A stretch of DNA of 61,018 nucleotides from DASYVD01 sp050693035. Lineage in GTDB: Bacteria > Actinomycetota > UBA4738 > CALAEC01. The notes below the pieces were generated by a model that was not told the DNA's origin, ran no database searches, and saw only the letters and a program-made list of their open reading frames with translations. The stretch spans positions 1 to 61,018 of the forward strand of contig JBOGWB010000067.1 in NCBI GenBank assembly GCA_050693035.1, in the 5' to 3' direction. A program made the translations under genes and the position numbers. Shown piece after piece: positions 40,453 through 47,603 of this stretch (positions are counted from its first letter, which is position 1; each line of letters begins with the position of its first letter).

Positions 40453-41090
40453 CGCACTCCGTCCTTGAGGTATCGCCGCTCGATCTCACCGATCTTCCCA
40501 ACCCTCCGGGCGTGCCGGCCGCCCGACCAGGCTGTCTGGAGCCAGGCCTGGACGATCTGGAGAGCGAGGCTCTCACCGAGCAGCCCCGCCCCCAGCGCCA
40601 GGACGTTGGCGTGATTGTGCTCCCGAGCGTTCTTGGCGGAGGAGACGTCCCAGCACGTCGCGGCTCGGATCCCGGGGACCTTGTTCGCCGTGATCGCCGA
40701 CCCGATCCCGGCGCCGTCGACCACGATCCCCCACCGGCACTCGCCCCCGGCCACCAGCCGGGCCACGGTGTGCGCGTAGTCGGGGTAGTCCACCGAGTCG
40801 GTGGTCTCCGTCCCGCAATCGTGGACGGTGAACCCGTTCTCCCGGAGATGCGCTTCGAGCCGCTGTTTGAGGTGGAAACCGCCGTGGTCCCCGCCGATGG
40901 CGATGTCCGCCAGCACCGGGTTCGCCATGGGGGGCGGCACCACCGATCCCTCTTGCTCGTGGGGGACCGGCGTCCCTGCGAGGGCCGCCGTCTCGGTGCC
41001 GGTCCGCACCCCCGTGTCCACGGCGGCGACGACCGCCGACACGAGGTCGCGCACGTCCCGCTCCGAAGGAACGATCTCCGCCACCGTCAC
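40449..41090 (-). CDS. rpiB: RpiB-type sugar-phosphate isomerase with atypical active site
   Basis: A 213-residue protein whose GTG overlaps the gntR stop (GTGA). Residues 58-210 match RpiB/LacA isomerases: IAIGGDHGGFHLKQRLEAHL, VDYPDYAHTVARLVAGGE, ANKVPGIRAATCWD, NAREHNHANVLALGAG. The catalytic region reads IVVDGAGIGSAI where typical RpiB has CGTGxG; Cys is Asp125 and Thr is Ala127. Residues 1-57 are an added extension: a helix (AEIVPSERDVRDLVSAVVAA) and a flexible linker (PHEQEGSVVPPPMANP), consistent with a cargo-targeting peptide. The substrate may be ribose-5-phosphate or another pentose or hexose phosphate. Confidence 0.9.
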   Translation of the reverse strand: MTVAEIVPSERDVRDLVSAVVAAVDTGVRTGTETAALAGTPVPHEQEGSVVPPPMANPVLADIAIGGDHGGFHLKQRLEAHLRENGFTVHDCGTETTDSVDYPDYAHTVARLVAGGECRWGIVVDGAGIGSAITANKVPGIRAATCWDVSSAKNAREHNHANVLALGAGLLGESLALQIVQAWLQTAWSGGRHARRVGKIGEIERRYLKDGVR

Positions 41091-41869
41091 CGCCTCACGA
41101 TCTGGGCCGGCCGCCGCATCTCCACCCGGTACTCGTAGCGATCCCCGGCGAACAGCAGGCGGGTCCACTCCACCGCCCGGTCGTCGGGGGTGAACGCGAT
41201 CCGGTGGATAACCAGCAGCGGGCTTCCTGGCTCGTAGCCGAGCAGTCCTGCGTCGGGCTCCGCGGCCAGTCCCGGGTTGATGGTCTCCACCGCCCGGGCC
41301 AGGGAGAGGCGGAGTGGCTCGCCCTGCAGCAGCTCGTACAGGGAACCCTCCTCGATGCCCCCCGTTTCGAAGAGGTCGTCGCGCTCTCCCAGAAGCGCCT
41401 GGGGGAGCCACGTCTCCGCGAGGCCGACCGGATCGCCGTCGGCGAGGAACAGGCGCCGGAGGAACCTGCACGGCGCTCCCTCCTCGAGGCCCAGCCCTTC
41501 GGCCACCTCGGGCGGCGCCGGGGTCACCGAAGAGGCCAGCAGGCGGTGCGAGGGGGTGTAGCCCTGGCTCCGGAGCAGCTCGGAGAACGACGTGAGCACC
41601 GGGACGTGCTGGATCTTCGGGACGCCGACGAAGGTGCCCTTCCCCTGGATCCTCCGGATCACGCCGTCCGCGGCCAGGTCGTTCATGGCCTGCCGGATGG
41701 TCGATCGAGAAACCTCGTACCGCCGCTCCAGCTCGGCCTCGGTGGGAAGCCGATCCCCTGGGCCGAGGCCCCGGCGATGGATCTCACCCACGATGGCCTC
41801 CCTGAGCTGGAAGTACAGGGGAAGAGGAGCCGCCCGGTCGAGCTCCGTTGCTCCGGTCGACACGGTCAT
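41087..41869 (-). CDS. GntR/HutC-family regulator of the microcompartment operon
   Basis: A 260-residue regulator and first gene of the operon. The winged helix is LPLYFQLREAIVGEIHRRGL through LPTEAELERRYEVSRSTIRQ and IQGKGTFV. The C-terminal UTRA domain (SFSELLRSQGYTPSHRLLAS to LLVIHRIAFTPDDRAVEWTR) binds small ligands, often sugar phosphates. Its ligand is therefore probably a substrate of the encapsulated pathway. Palindromes lie in its leader. The start codon is the ATG at 41869; the ribosome-binding site is weak. The rpiB gene is coupled by a GTGA overlap. Confidence 0.92.
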   Translation of the reverse strand: MTVSTGATELDRAAPLPLYFQLREAIVGEIHRRGLGPGDRLPTEAELERRYEVSRSTIRQAMNDLAADGVIRRIQGKGTFVGVPKIQHVPVLTSFSELLRSQGYTPSHRLLASSVTPAPPEVAEGLGLEEGAPCRFLRRLFLADGDPVGLAETWLPQALLGERDDLFETGGIEEGSLYELLQGEPLRLSLARAVETINPGLAAEPDAGLLGYEPGSPLLVIHRIAFTPDDRAVEWTRLLFAGDRYEYRVEMRRPAQIVRR

Positions 41870-41887
41870 GTCCCGGTTCCGGCTCGG

Positions 41888-41910
41888 ATCATCATGATGA
41901 TAGGACGTCC
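41888..41910. promoter_or_regulatory. Candidate GntR operator: two palindromes in the operon leader
   Basis: ATCATCATGATGAT (41888-41901) is a perfect 14-base palindrome, and GGACGTCC (41903-41910) is a second 8-base palindrome next to it. They lie about 7-29 bases downstream of the predicted transcription start, between promoter and gntR ATG, a position for repression by roadblock. Confidence 0.55.
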
Positions 41911-41923
41911 GGTCATCCGTGTG

Positions 41924-41952
41924 ATTATCGGCCGCTCCACTCCAGGAATCAA
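41924..41952 (-). promoter_or_regulatory. Promoter of the microcompartment operon
   Basis: On the minus strand TTGATT (41952-41947) and GATAAT (41929-41924) are separated by exactly 17 bases. The start of transcription is predicted near 41917, giving a leader of about 48 bases to the gntR ATG. This is the only good promoter match seen ahead of the operon. Confidence 0.6.
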
Positions 41953-42000
41953 GTACCTCTTGCCTCGATTCGGATAGGCTCCACCACCGTGAGGGGACCG

Positions 42001-42393
42001 ATGAGGAGATGGGCGCTCGCCTCCATGGTGCTGCCGCTGCTTCTCGCCGCCTGCGCCGGAGGTGGCCGCGAGGAAGCGACGCGACCGGCGCAGTCTCCGA
42101 CCACACCATCGCCACCGCCGCCGCCCGAGGAGGAGTGCCCCGCTCAGACCACCATCACGATGAACTCACGATCCTTTGATCCGACGTGTGTGGAGGTCGC
42201 CAAAGGAGACACCTTGACCCTCGAGAATCCCAGCGGCGCCTTGCACAGCTTCACCCTGGACAAGCCGAAGGTGGACCTCGACGTGGAGGCGGACGAATCG
42301 GGGACGTATGAGGTCGAGGGCCTGAAACTCAGGGATTACCGCTTCTACTGCAAGTACCACGCCGGGATGTTCGTGGACGTTCGGGTGACCTAG
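42001..42393 (+). CDS. Cupredoxin-like lipoprotein
   Basis: A 130-residue protein from the ATG at 42001. A signal peptide with the lipobox LLLAAC (Cys18) is followed by a Pro-rich linker. The mature domain is a plastocyanin-like beta barrel: ITMNSRSFDPTCVEVAKGDT, then LHSF with the first copper His, and FYCKYHAGMF, which supplies Cys, His and Met, the classical type 1 copper set. It is probably an outer-surface electron carrier. It is divergent from the gntR operon and convergent with era, eight bases apart. Confidence 0.9.
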   Translation: MRRWALASMVLPLLLAACAGGGREEATRPAQSPTTPSPPPPPEEECPAQTTITMNSRSFDPTCVEVAKGDTLTLENPSGALHSFTLDKPKVDLDVEADESGTYEVEGLKLRDYRFYCKYHAGMFVDVRVT

Positions 42394-42401
42394 CGGAAGA
42401 T

Positions 42402-43295
42402 TCAGTACCCCAGACGGGCGAGGGCGCTGGGGTCGCGCTGCCACTCCCGCAGCACCTTGACCCGCAGATCGAGGAAGACCTTGCTTCCGAGGATCCGCTC
42501 CAGCTCATGGCGAGCCCGGGTGCCCACCGTCTTCAGCATCTCTCCCCCGCGCCCGACGACGATGCCTTTCTGCGACTCCCGCTCCACCAGCACCGAGCAG
42601 GAGATGCGCACCAGATCACGCTCCTCGTCGCGTTCCATCTCCTCCACCTGCACGGCCACCGAGTGCGGGATCTCCTCCCGGGTGAGCTGGAGGATCTTCT
42701 CCCGCACGATCTCGGCCACCCGGAACTCCACCGGCTGGTCCGTGACCTGCCCCGGCTCGTAGAGGGACTCTCCTGGCGGCATCAACGACGCGAGCACCTC
42801 GAGGAGCTCCTCGATGTTCTCCCTCGTCTTCGCCGACACCGGCACGACGTGGTCGAAGTCAGCGAGCGCCGCCGCCCGCTCGAGCTGCGCCAGAAGCTCG
42901 CCTTTCGACACGCGGTCGATCTTGTTCACGGCGCAGACCTTGGCGCACGGGAGCGGCGCCACCCGCTCGCGGGCGACGAACTCGTCGCCCCGACCGACCC
43001 CGCCCGCCGCGTCCACGACGAGCATCACCGAGTCCACGCCCTCGGTGCTCTCTTCCACCATCCGGTTGAGACGTTCTCCCAGCAGCGTCCGGGGCTTGTG
43101 GAAGCCCGGGGTGTCGGTGAAAACGATCTGGTAGCCCGACGTGCTGAACACGCCGCGAACGCGTCCCCTGGTGGTCTGGGGCTTGTCGGTGACGATCGAG
43201 ACCTTCTGACCTACAAGCGCGTTCACGAGGGTCGACTTGCCGGTGTTGGGTCGCCCCACCACCGCCACGAAGCCGGAGCGGAAGGGCGAGGTCAC
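42402..43295 (-). CDS. era: GTPase Era
   Basis: A 297-residue ribosome-assembly GTPase acting on 16S rRNA and the 30S subunit. G1 is GRPNTGKST, G2 KPQTTRGR, G3 DTPG in FTDTPGFHKP, and G4 NKID. The C-terminal KH domain contains GIVVGRGGEMLKTVG. It begins with a GTG that overlaps the cdd stop. Length and domains are standard. The C-terminus (WQRDPSALARLGY) matches actinobacterial Era. Confidence 0.97.
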   Translation of the reverse strand: MTSPFRSGFVAVVGRPNTGKSTLVNALVGQKVSIVTDKPQTTRGRVRGVFSTSGYQIVFTDTPGFHKPRTLLGERLNRMVEESTEGVDSVMLVVDAAGGVGRGDEFVARERVAPLPCAKVCAVNKIDRVSKGELLAQLERAAALADFDHVVPVSAKTRENIEELLEVLASLMPPGESLYEPGQVTDQPVEFRVAEIVREKILQLTREEIPHSVAVQVEEMERDEERDLVRISCSVLVERESQKGIVVGRGGEMLKTVGTRARHELERILGSKVFLDLRVKVLREWQRDPSALARLGY

Positions 43296-43705
43296 CTCAA
43301 GTCTTCAGGACCGAACGCGTCGGGAAGGAGCTCCGCCAGCTCTCGCTCGTCGCGCATGCCGCCGGGGCCCTCCGAGATCACCACGAGGTCCTGGCCGAAC
43401 TCGTGGAGGACCTGGCGGCACCCCCCGCACGGCCAGGCCGGCCCGTCGGGGGACGACCCCACGACGGCCACCGCGACCAGCCGGCGCGCCCCTTCCGACG
43501 CCGCTCGCTGCACCGCGGACCTCTCCGCGCACACCGAGAGCGGGTACGCGGCGTTCTCCACGTTCGCCCCGGCGAAGATCTCCCCGTCGTCGGTGAGAAC
43601 CGCCGCTCCCACCAGGTACCGGCTGTACGGGGCGTAGGCGTGCTCGCGGGCCTCTCGAGCCGCCTCGAGCATCGCTTCGATCTTGCCGTCGTCGGGCCGG
43701 CTCAC
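43292..43705 (-). CDS. cdd: Cytidine deaminase
   Basis: A 137-residue zinc enzyme deaminating cytidine and deoxycytidine for pyrimidine salvage. The zinc and catalytic motifs are CAERSAVQ (Cys and the Glu proton shuttle) and PCGGCRQVL (two Cys). Start and stop both overlap neighbours by GTGA (with the CNNM gene upstream and era downstream). The length is that of the tetrameric class. Confidence 0.94.
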   Translation of the reverse strand: MSRPDDGKIEAMLEAAREAREHAYAPYSRYLVGAAVLTDDGEIFAGANVENAAYPLSVCAERSAVQRAASEGARRLVAVAVVGSSPDGPAWPCGGCRQVLHEFGQDLVVISEGPGGMRDERELAELLPDAFGPEDLR

Positions 43706-44985
43706 GACTGCTCGCCCTCCGACGTGTTTCGCCTGACCGGCGCGAGCCGTTCCACGAGGACCTTGGAGATGCGCCGGCCCTGAACCCTCTCCGCGGTGAG
43801 CCGCAGGTCCTGGAAATCGACGTGTTCGCCCTGAGCGGGAAGGCGTCCGAGGATGCCCATCATCAATCCCCCCACAGTGTCCCACTCCTCGTTCGGCAGC
43901 TCCATGTCGAGGAGCTCGTTCAGCTCGTCGACCGGGAGACGGGCGTTCACCCGGTACCGCCCGTCGCCGGCCGGCTCGACCTGTGGCTCCTCGCGGTCGT
44001 ACTCGTCGACGATCTCCCCGACGATCTCCTCCAGGAGGTCCTCCAGGGTCACCAGGCCGGCCACGGCCCCGAATTCGTCGACCACGATGGCGACGTGGAA
44101 CTTCTCCCGCTGCATGTCTCTCAGGAGGTCGGACACCTTCTTCGATTCCGGAACGAAGTGAGGCTTCCTGATCAACTGTTCGAGCGCACGCGCACGCTCG
44201 CCGAGGGCGTGAATCTCCCGGAGGACGTCCTTGGCGTAGACGATCCCCACGATGTCGTCGCGTCTCTCCCGATGGACGGGGATCCGCGAGAACCCGTGGC
44301 GGACCACCGTGTCGAGCACCTCGTCGAGGGAGCTTCTGACGTCGAGAGCCACGATGTCGGGCTCCGGAGTCATCACTTCCCGGACCACCGTGTCGCCGAA
44401 CTCGAAGATCGAGTGGATGAGCTCCTTCTCTCCCTCCTCGATCTCCTTCTCCTCGGAGGCCACCTCTGCCATCGCCTTGATGTCCTCCTCGGTGGCGAAC
44501 GGTCCCTCTGGAAGGCCCCTGCCCGGCAGGATGATGTTGGCGATCCTGATGAGGCCGCGAGCCAGAGGGTCGAACACCGTCCCGAGGCCCACGATGAGCG
44601 GCGCGAGGCGGAGAGCCACCCCGTCCGTGTGCTGGATGACGTACGTCTTCGGGCTGACCTCGGCGAGAACGAAGAGCAGGACGGTCATCGCGAACGTGGC
44701 GACGAACTCGCCCCAGTTGCCGACGACCCGCACCGCCACCACGGTGGCGATGGCCATCCCTCCGAGGTGGCACAACAGCGTGAGGAGAAGGATCACGTTG
44801 AGGTACCTGGCGGGGTACTCGACGATCCGCACCAGGGATGCGGCCCCCCGCCGTCCTTCCTCCTCCAGCCGGTAGGCCCGAACCCGGTTCATCCGGGTGA
44901 TGGCCACCTCCGACGCGGCCATCACGCCGGCCAGCACGATCAGGACGATGACGGCCACGAGCCCGCTCCAGTCGGCCGCGGTCAC
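43702..44985 (-). CDS. CNNM/CBS-domain membrane protein (HlyC/CorC family)
   Basis: A 427-residue protein from the GTG at 44985, which overlaps the ybeY stop. Four membrane helices form the DUF21 (CNNM) domain with the motif MAASEVAITRMNRVRAYRLE. Two CBS domains follow (VMTPEPDIVALDVRSSLDEV and DIVGIVYAKDVLREI), then an acidic linker and a C-terminal CorC_HlyC domain (GGLMMGILGRLPAQGEHVDF). Relatives transport or sense Mg2+ or Co2+. Earlier 'hemolysin' names are misleading. Confidence 0.93.
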   Translation of the reverse strand: MTAADWSGLVAVIVLIVLAGVMAASEVAITRMNRVRAYRLEEEGRRGAASLVRIVEYPARYLNVILLLTLLCHLGGMAIATVVAVRVVGNWGEFVATFAMTVLLFVLAEVSPKTYVIQHTDGVALRLAPLIVGLGTVFDPLARGLIRIANIILPGRGLPEGPFATEEDIKAMAEVASEEKEIEEGEKELIHSIFEFGDTVVREVMTPEPDIVALDVRSSLDEVLDTVVRHGFSRIPVHRERRDDIVGIVYAKDVLREIHALGERARALEQLIRKPHFVPESKKVSDLLRDMQREKFHVAIVVDEFGAVAGLVTLEDLLEEIVGEIVDEYDREEPQVEPAGDGRYRVNARLPVDELNELLDMELPNEEWDTVGGLMMGILGRLPAQGEHVDFQDLRLTAERVQGRRISKVLVERLAPVRRNTSEGEQS

Positions 44986-45419
44986 GCCTTCACCCCGGAG
45001 TACGCTTCCTGCCGCTCCCACATCCGGGCGCGGTCCTCGTCGCTCCCGTGGTCATAGCCGAGGAGGTGGAGGATCCCGTGGACCAGGAGCAGCCGGAGCT
45101 CCGCGTCGAGGTCGTCGTTCTGGGCCGCGGCGACCTCCGGACAGATCACCACGTCACCGAGCATCCGTGGCCCGCCCTCCGGTGCCGCTTCGTCGAGCGG
45201 GAAGGACAACACGTCGGTGGGGCCCTCCTCGTCCATGTACCGCTCGTGAAGGTCGGCCATCTCCTCCGCGGTGACCAGGGAGACGGAGAGCTCCGCCCCC
45301 GCGATGCCCTCGCCGGCGAGGGTACGCTCCGCCAGCGCCACGAGGGACTCGTGATCGACCGTCAACCCCTGGCGATCGGACATGGCGACGGCGGGTTTCG
45401 GAGGGTCGGAGTTCATCAC
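44982..45419 (-). CDS. ybeY: rRNA maturation endoribonuclease YbeY
   Basis: A 145-residue metal-dependent RNase active in 16S rRNA processing and ribosome quality control. The zinc motif H-x3-H-x5-H is present as HGILHLLGYDH. EGPTDVLSFPLDE and MLGDVVICPEVA are conserved. It overlaps the phoH stop and the following CNNM gene, within the common phoH-ybeY-CNNM-cdd-era cluster. Confidence 0.95.
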   Translation of the reverse strand: MMNSDPPKPAVAMSDRQGLTVDHESLVALAERTLAGEGIAGAELSVSLVTAEEMADLHERYMDEEGPTDVLSFPLDEAAPEGGPRMLGDVVICPEVAAAQNDDLDAELRLLLVHGILHLLGYDHGSDEDRARMWERQEAYSGVKA

Positions 45420-46393
45420 TGGCCGGCCCGGGCCTGGCCCTCGCCGTAGAGCCGGTAGGCCTCCACGATGTCCTGCACGATCTTGGCGCGGACCACGTCC
45501 CGCGCCCCGAGATGCACGAACTCGATCCCTTCGATGCTCTCCAGGATCTCCTCGATGACCAGCAGGCCCGACCGTTGGCCGGCGGGGAGGTCGGTCTGGG
45601 TGACGTCCCCGTTGATCACGGCCTTGGAGCCGAACCCGATCCGGGTGAGGAACATCTTCATCTGCTCCGGCGACGTGTTCTGCGCCTCGTCGAGGATGAT
45701 GAACGAGTCATTCAGCGAGCGGCCGCGCATATAGGCCAGCGGGGCGACCTCGATGGTCCCCCGCTCCATCAGGCGCTGGAACGCGTCGGCGTCCATCATC
45801 TCGTACAAGGCGTCGTACAGCGGCTTCAGGTAGGGATCGATCTTCTCGTACAGGGTGCCGGGCAGGAACCCGAGCCTCTCCCCCGCTTCCACCGCCGGGC
45901 GGGTCAGGATGATCCGGGAGATCTGGCGCTCCTGGAGGGCCTTCACCGCCGTGGCCACGGCCAGGTAGGTCTTGCCGGTCCCGGCGGGCCCGATGGCGAA
46001 GGTGACGATGGCCCGGCGGATGGCGTCCACGTACTTCTTCTGCCCCACCGTCTTCGGGCCGATGGTCTTCCCCCGCGAGGTGAGCAGCACGTCGGCCAGC
46101 ACGTCGGTGGGCCGGATGGCGTCCTTCTTGATCAGGTCGATGGTCTGCCCGACGGACACCGAACTCAGCTCCTGCCCCGCCCCGAGCAGCGTCAAGAGCT
46201 CCTCGAACAGCAGGGCCACCCGTTCCGCCTCCTGGGGTTCGCCGGTGATGGTGATCTCGTTCCCCCGGACGACGATCTGGGAATCGAAGGCGGCCTCGAT
46301 GACCTTGAGGAATTCGTCCCGTTGCCCCAACAGCGCCACCATCGACTGGTGGCCGGGAACCAGGATCTTCACTTGCGTGTTGGCCTCGGCCAA
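45416..46393 (-). CDS. phoH: PhoH-like ATPase
   Basis: A 325-residue ATPase from a TTG at 46393. Walker A is FAIGPAGTGKTYLA and Walker B IILDEAQN. Other conserved segments are ILTRPAVEAGERLGFLPGTL and FGSKAVINGDVTQTDLP. PhoH relatives act with YbeY in RNA metabolism; the gene lies directly before ybeY with a 4-base overlap. The leader contains a terminator-like hairpin. Confidence 0.94.
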   Translation of the reverse strand: MAEANTQVKILVPGHQSMVALLGQRDEFLKVIEAAFDSQIVVRGNEITITGEPQEAERVALLFEELLTLLGAGQELSSVSVGQTIDLIKKDAIRPTDVLADVLLTSRGKTIGPKTVGQKKYVDAIRRAIVTFAIGPAGTGKTYLAVATAVKALQERQISRIILTRPAVEAGERLGFLPGTLYEKIDPYLKPLYDALYEMMDADAFQRLMERGTIEVAPLAYMRGRSLNDSFIILDEAQNTSPEQMKMFLTRIGFGSKAVINGDVTQTDLPAGQRSGLLVIEEILESIEGIEFVHLGARDVVRAKIVQDIVEAYRLYGEGQARAGQ

Positions 46394-46425
46394 TGTGTTT
46401 CTCGGGAACCTCTCCCGTTCGTCCG

Positions 46426-46449
46426 AAAAGGGGTCGCTAACGCGACCCC
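46426..46449 (-). terminator. Terminator-like hairpin in front of phoH
   Basis: Minus strand: GGGGTCGC, loop GTTA, GCGACCCC, then TTTT (46449 to 46426). An 8-base perfect GC stem followed by four T is the best intrinsic terminator in the window. It lies between the HIT gene stop and phoH, 33 bases ahead of the phoH start. It either ends the HIT transcript or works as an attenuator for the phoH operon. Confidence 0.65.
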
Positions 46450-46459
46450 ACTTCCTCCG

Positions 46460-46465
46460 ATTATA
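46460..46465 (-). promoter_or_regulatory. Possible -10 box for the phoH operon
   Basis: A perfect TATAAT on the minus strand (46465-46460), in otherwise GC-rich DNA. No clear -35 is found 17 bases ahead. Transcription would start near 46453, only about four bases before the hairpin described separately. Confidence 0.4.
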
Positions 46466-46506
46466 CCGCCGCGCACCAGTCTCTACCCCGAACGATCACG
46501 CAACAT

Positions 46507-46863
46507 CTAGCCGGGGGGCCACTTCATCGGCCTGCCTCCGAGCAGGTGGAAGTGCAGATGGTGGACGCTCTGGCCGGCGTGGGCACCGACGTTGGTGACC
46601 AGGCGCCAGCCGGTCCGGTCGACGCCCTCGGCCCGGGCGAGGTGGGCGGCGGTGGAGAAGACCTCCGCGAGCAGCCCGGCGTGCTTGTCCCTGATGGCGC
46701 GGGCGGACTCGATGTGCTCCTTGGGGATGATCAGGATGTGCGTCGGCGCCTGCGGGTTGATGTCGCGGAACGCCACGACGTGATCGGAGGCGTGGACCAC
46801 GTCGGTTTGCTGCTCCTTCGTGGCGATCTTGCAGAAGAGGCAGTCCTCCACGACCTTCCCCAT
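46507..46863 (-). CDS. HIT-family nucleotide hydrolase (HinT-like)
   Basis: A 118-residue protein from the ATG at 46863. The histidine triad is HLHFHLLGG near the C-terminus, and DCLFCKIATKEQQTDVVHAS is the typical start, with a CxxC zinc pair in CLFC. AFRDINPQAPTHILIIPKEH is the family hallmark. Such enzymes hydrolyse nucleoside phosphoramidates. It sits between the M23-like gene and phoH on the minus strand. Confidence 0.93.
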   Translation of the reverse strand: MGKVVEDCLFCKIATKEQQTDVVHASDHVVAFRDINPQAPTHILIIPKEHIESARAIRDKHAGLLAEVFSTAAHLARAEGVDRTGWRLVTNVGAHAGQSVHHLHFHLLGGRPMKWPPG

Positions 46864-46902
46864 CTCGGCGTGCTGCGCGCCGATGCTACCGCGGGGCACG
46901 AC

Positions 46903-47514
46903 TCAGGGTCGAGGCCGGGGTTCGGCCGCGTCCTCAGCTGCACGGGTGGGGGTCGCGTCGCGCCTCAGCCACCCCGGGCGCAGGTCGGGGGGTGGAAGGG
47001 CCGACTCCGCCGGGCCCCGGGACACCCGGCAGTCTCCCGCCCTCAGGAGGCGCCCGCCCAGGACCATCAGCGCCGGAGCCCCCCGGAAGCGACGCGACGC
47101 GTGGAGATGGGGAGAGGTGGAGGAACCCGTGTCGCCCACCCGGCCGATCATGCCACCGGCCCGAACCGGGCCCGTGGCCTCGATGGTGTCCAGGTGGGCC
47201 ATGTGGATCCGCTCCTTCCCGTCACGGGAAATCCAGACCACGGAGTTCCCCCATCCGTCCTCCCCCACCCGAGAGAACACCCGGACCCGGCCGTCCCCGG
47301 GGGCGAGGATGGCCCACCGATAGTCGGTGGGGCTCCCCATGTCCAGGGCGGGCCCGAACCCCTGAGGGGTGCCGTGGTTGGGGTGGGTGGAGGCGCACCA
47401 GTGCCTCCCCCGGGGGAACACGTCGCCCTCGGCCCCGGAGGCCGGGAGCGATGCGAACACCGGGGAGAGGCCGACCAGCACAAGCAACAGCCCATGGAAG
47501 GGTTTCGCGGGCAC
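46903..47514 (-). CDS. Secreted M23-like metallopeptidase-fold protein
   Basis: A 203-residue protein from a GTG at 47514. A signal peptide (LLLVLVGLSPVFASLPASG) leads to a peptidase M23-like domain: HWCASTHPNHGTPQGFGPAL then DMGSP, PGDGRVRVFSRVGEDGWGNS, IHMAHLDTIEATGPVRAG, and SPHLHASRRF, which supplies the H-x-H zinc pair. The N-terminal H...D pair is spread by an insertion relative to classical H-x3-D. It is closely related to the first half of the next upstream gene, so the two are paralogues from a local duplication. A lytic role on peptidoglycan is inferred. Confidence 0.8.
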   Translation of the reverse strand: MPAKPFHGLLLVLVGLSPVFASLPASGAEGDVFPRGRHWCASTHPNHGTPQGFGPALDMGSPTDYRWAILAPGDGRVRVFSRVGEDGWGNSVVWISRDGKERIHMAHLDTIEATGPVRAGGMIGRVGDTGSSTSPHLHASRRFRGAPALMVLGGRLLRAGDCRVSRGPAESALPPPDLRPGWLRRDATPTRAAEDAAEPRPRP

Positions 47515-47603
47515 CGGGAGACCCTAGCAGGTCAGGGGGACGGATCACACTATCTCGGGCTTTCCCGGCGTCGGGCCCAGGCTTGCTCCGCCGCTCGGGG
47601 GGA

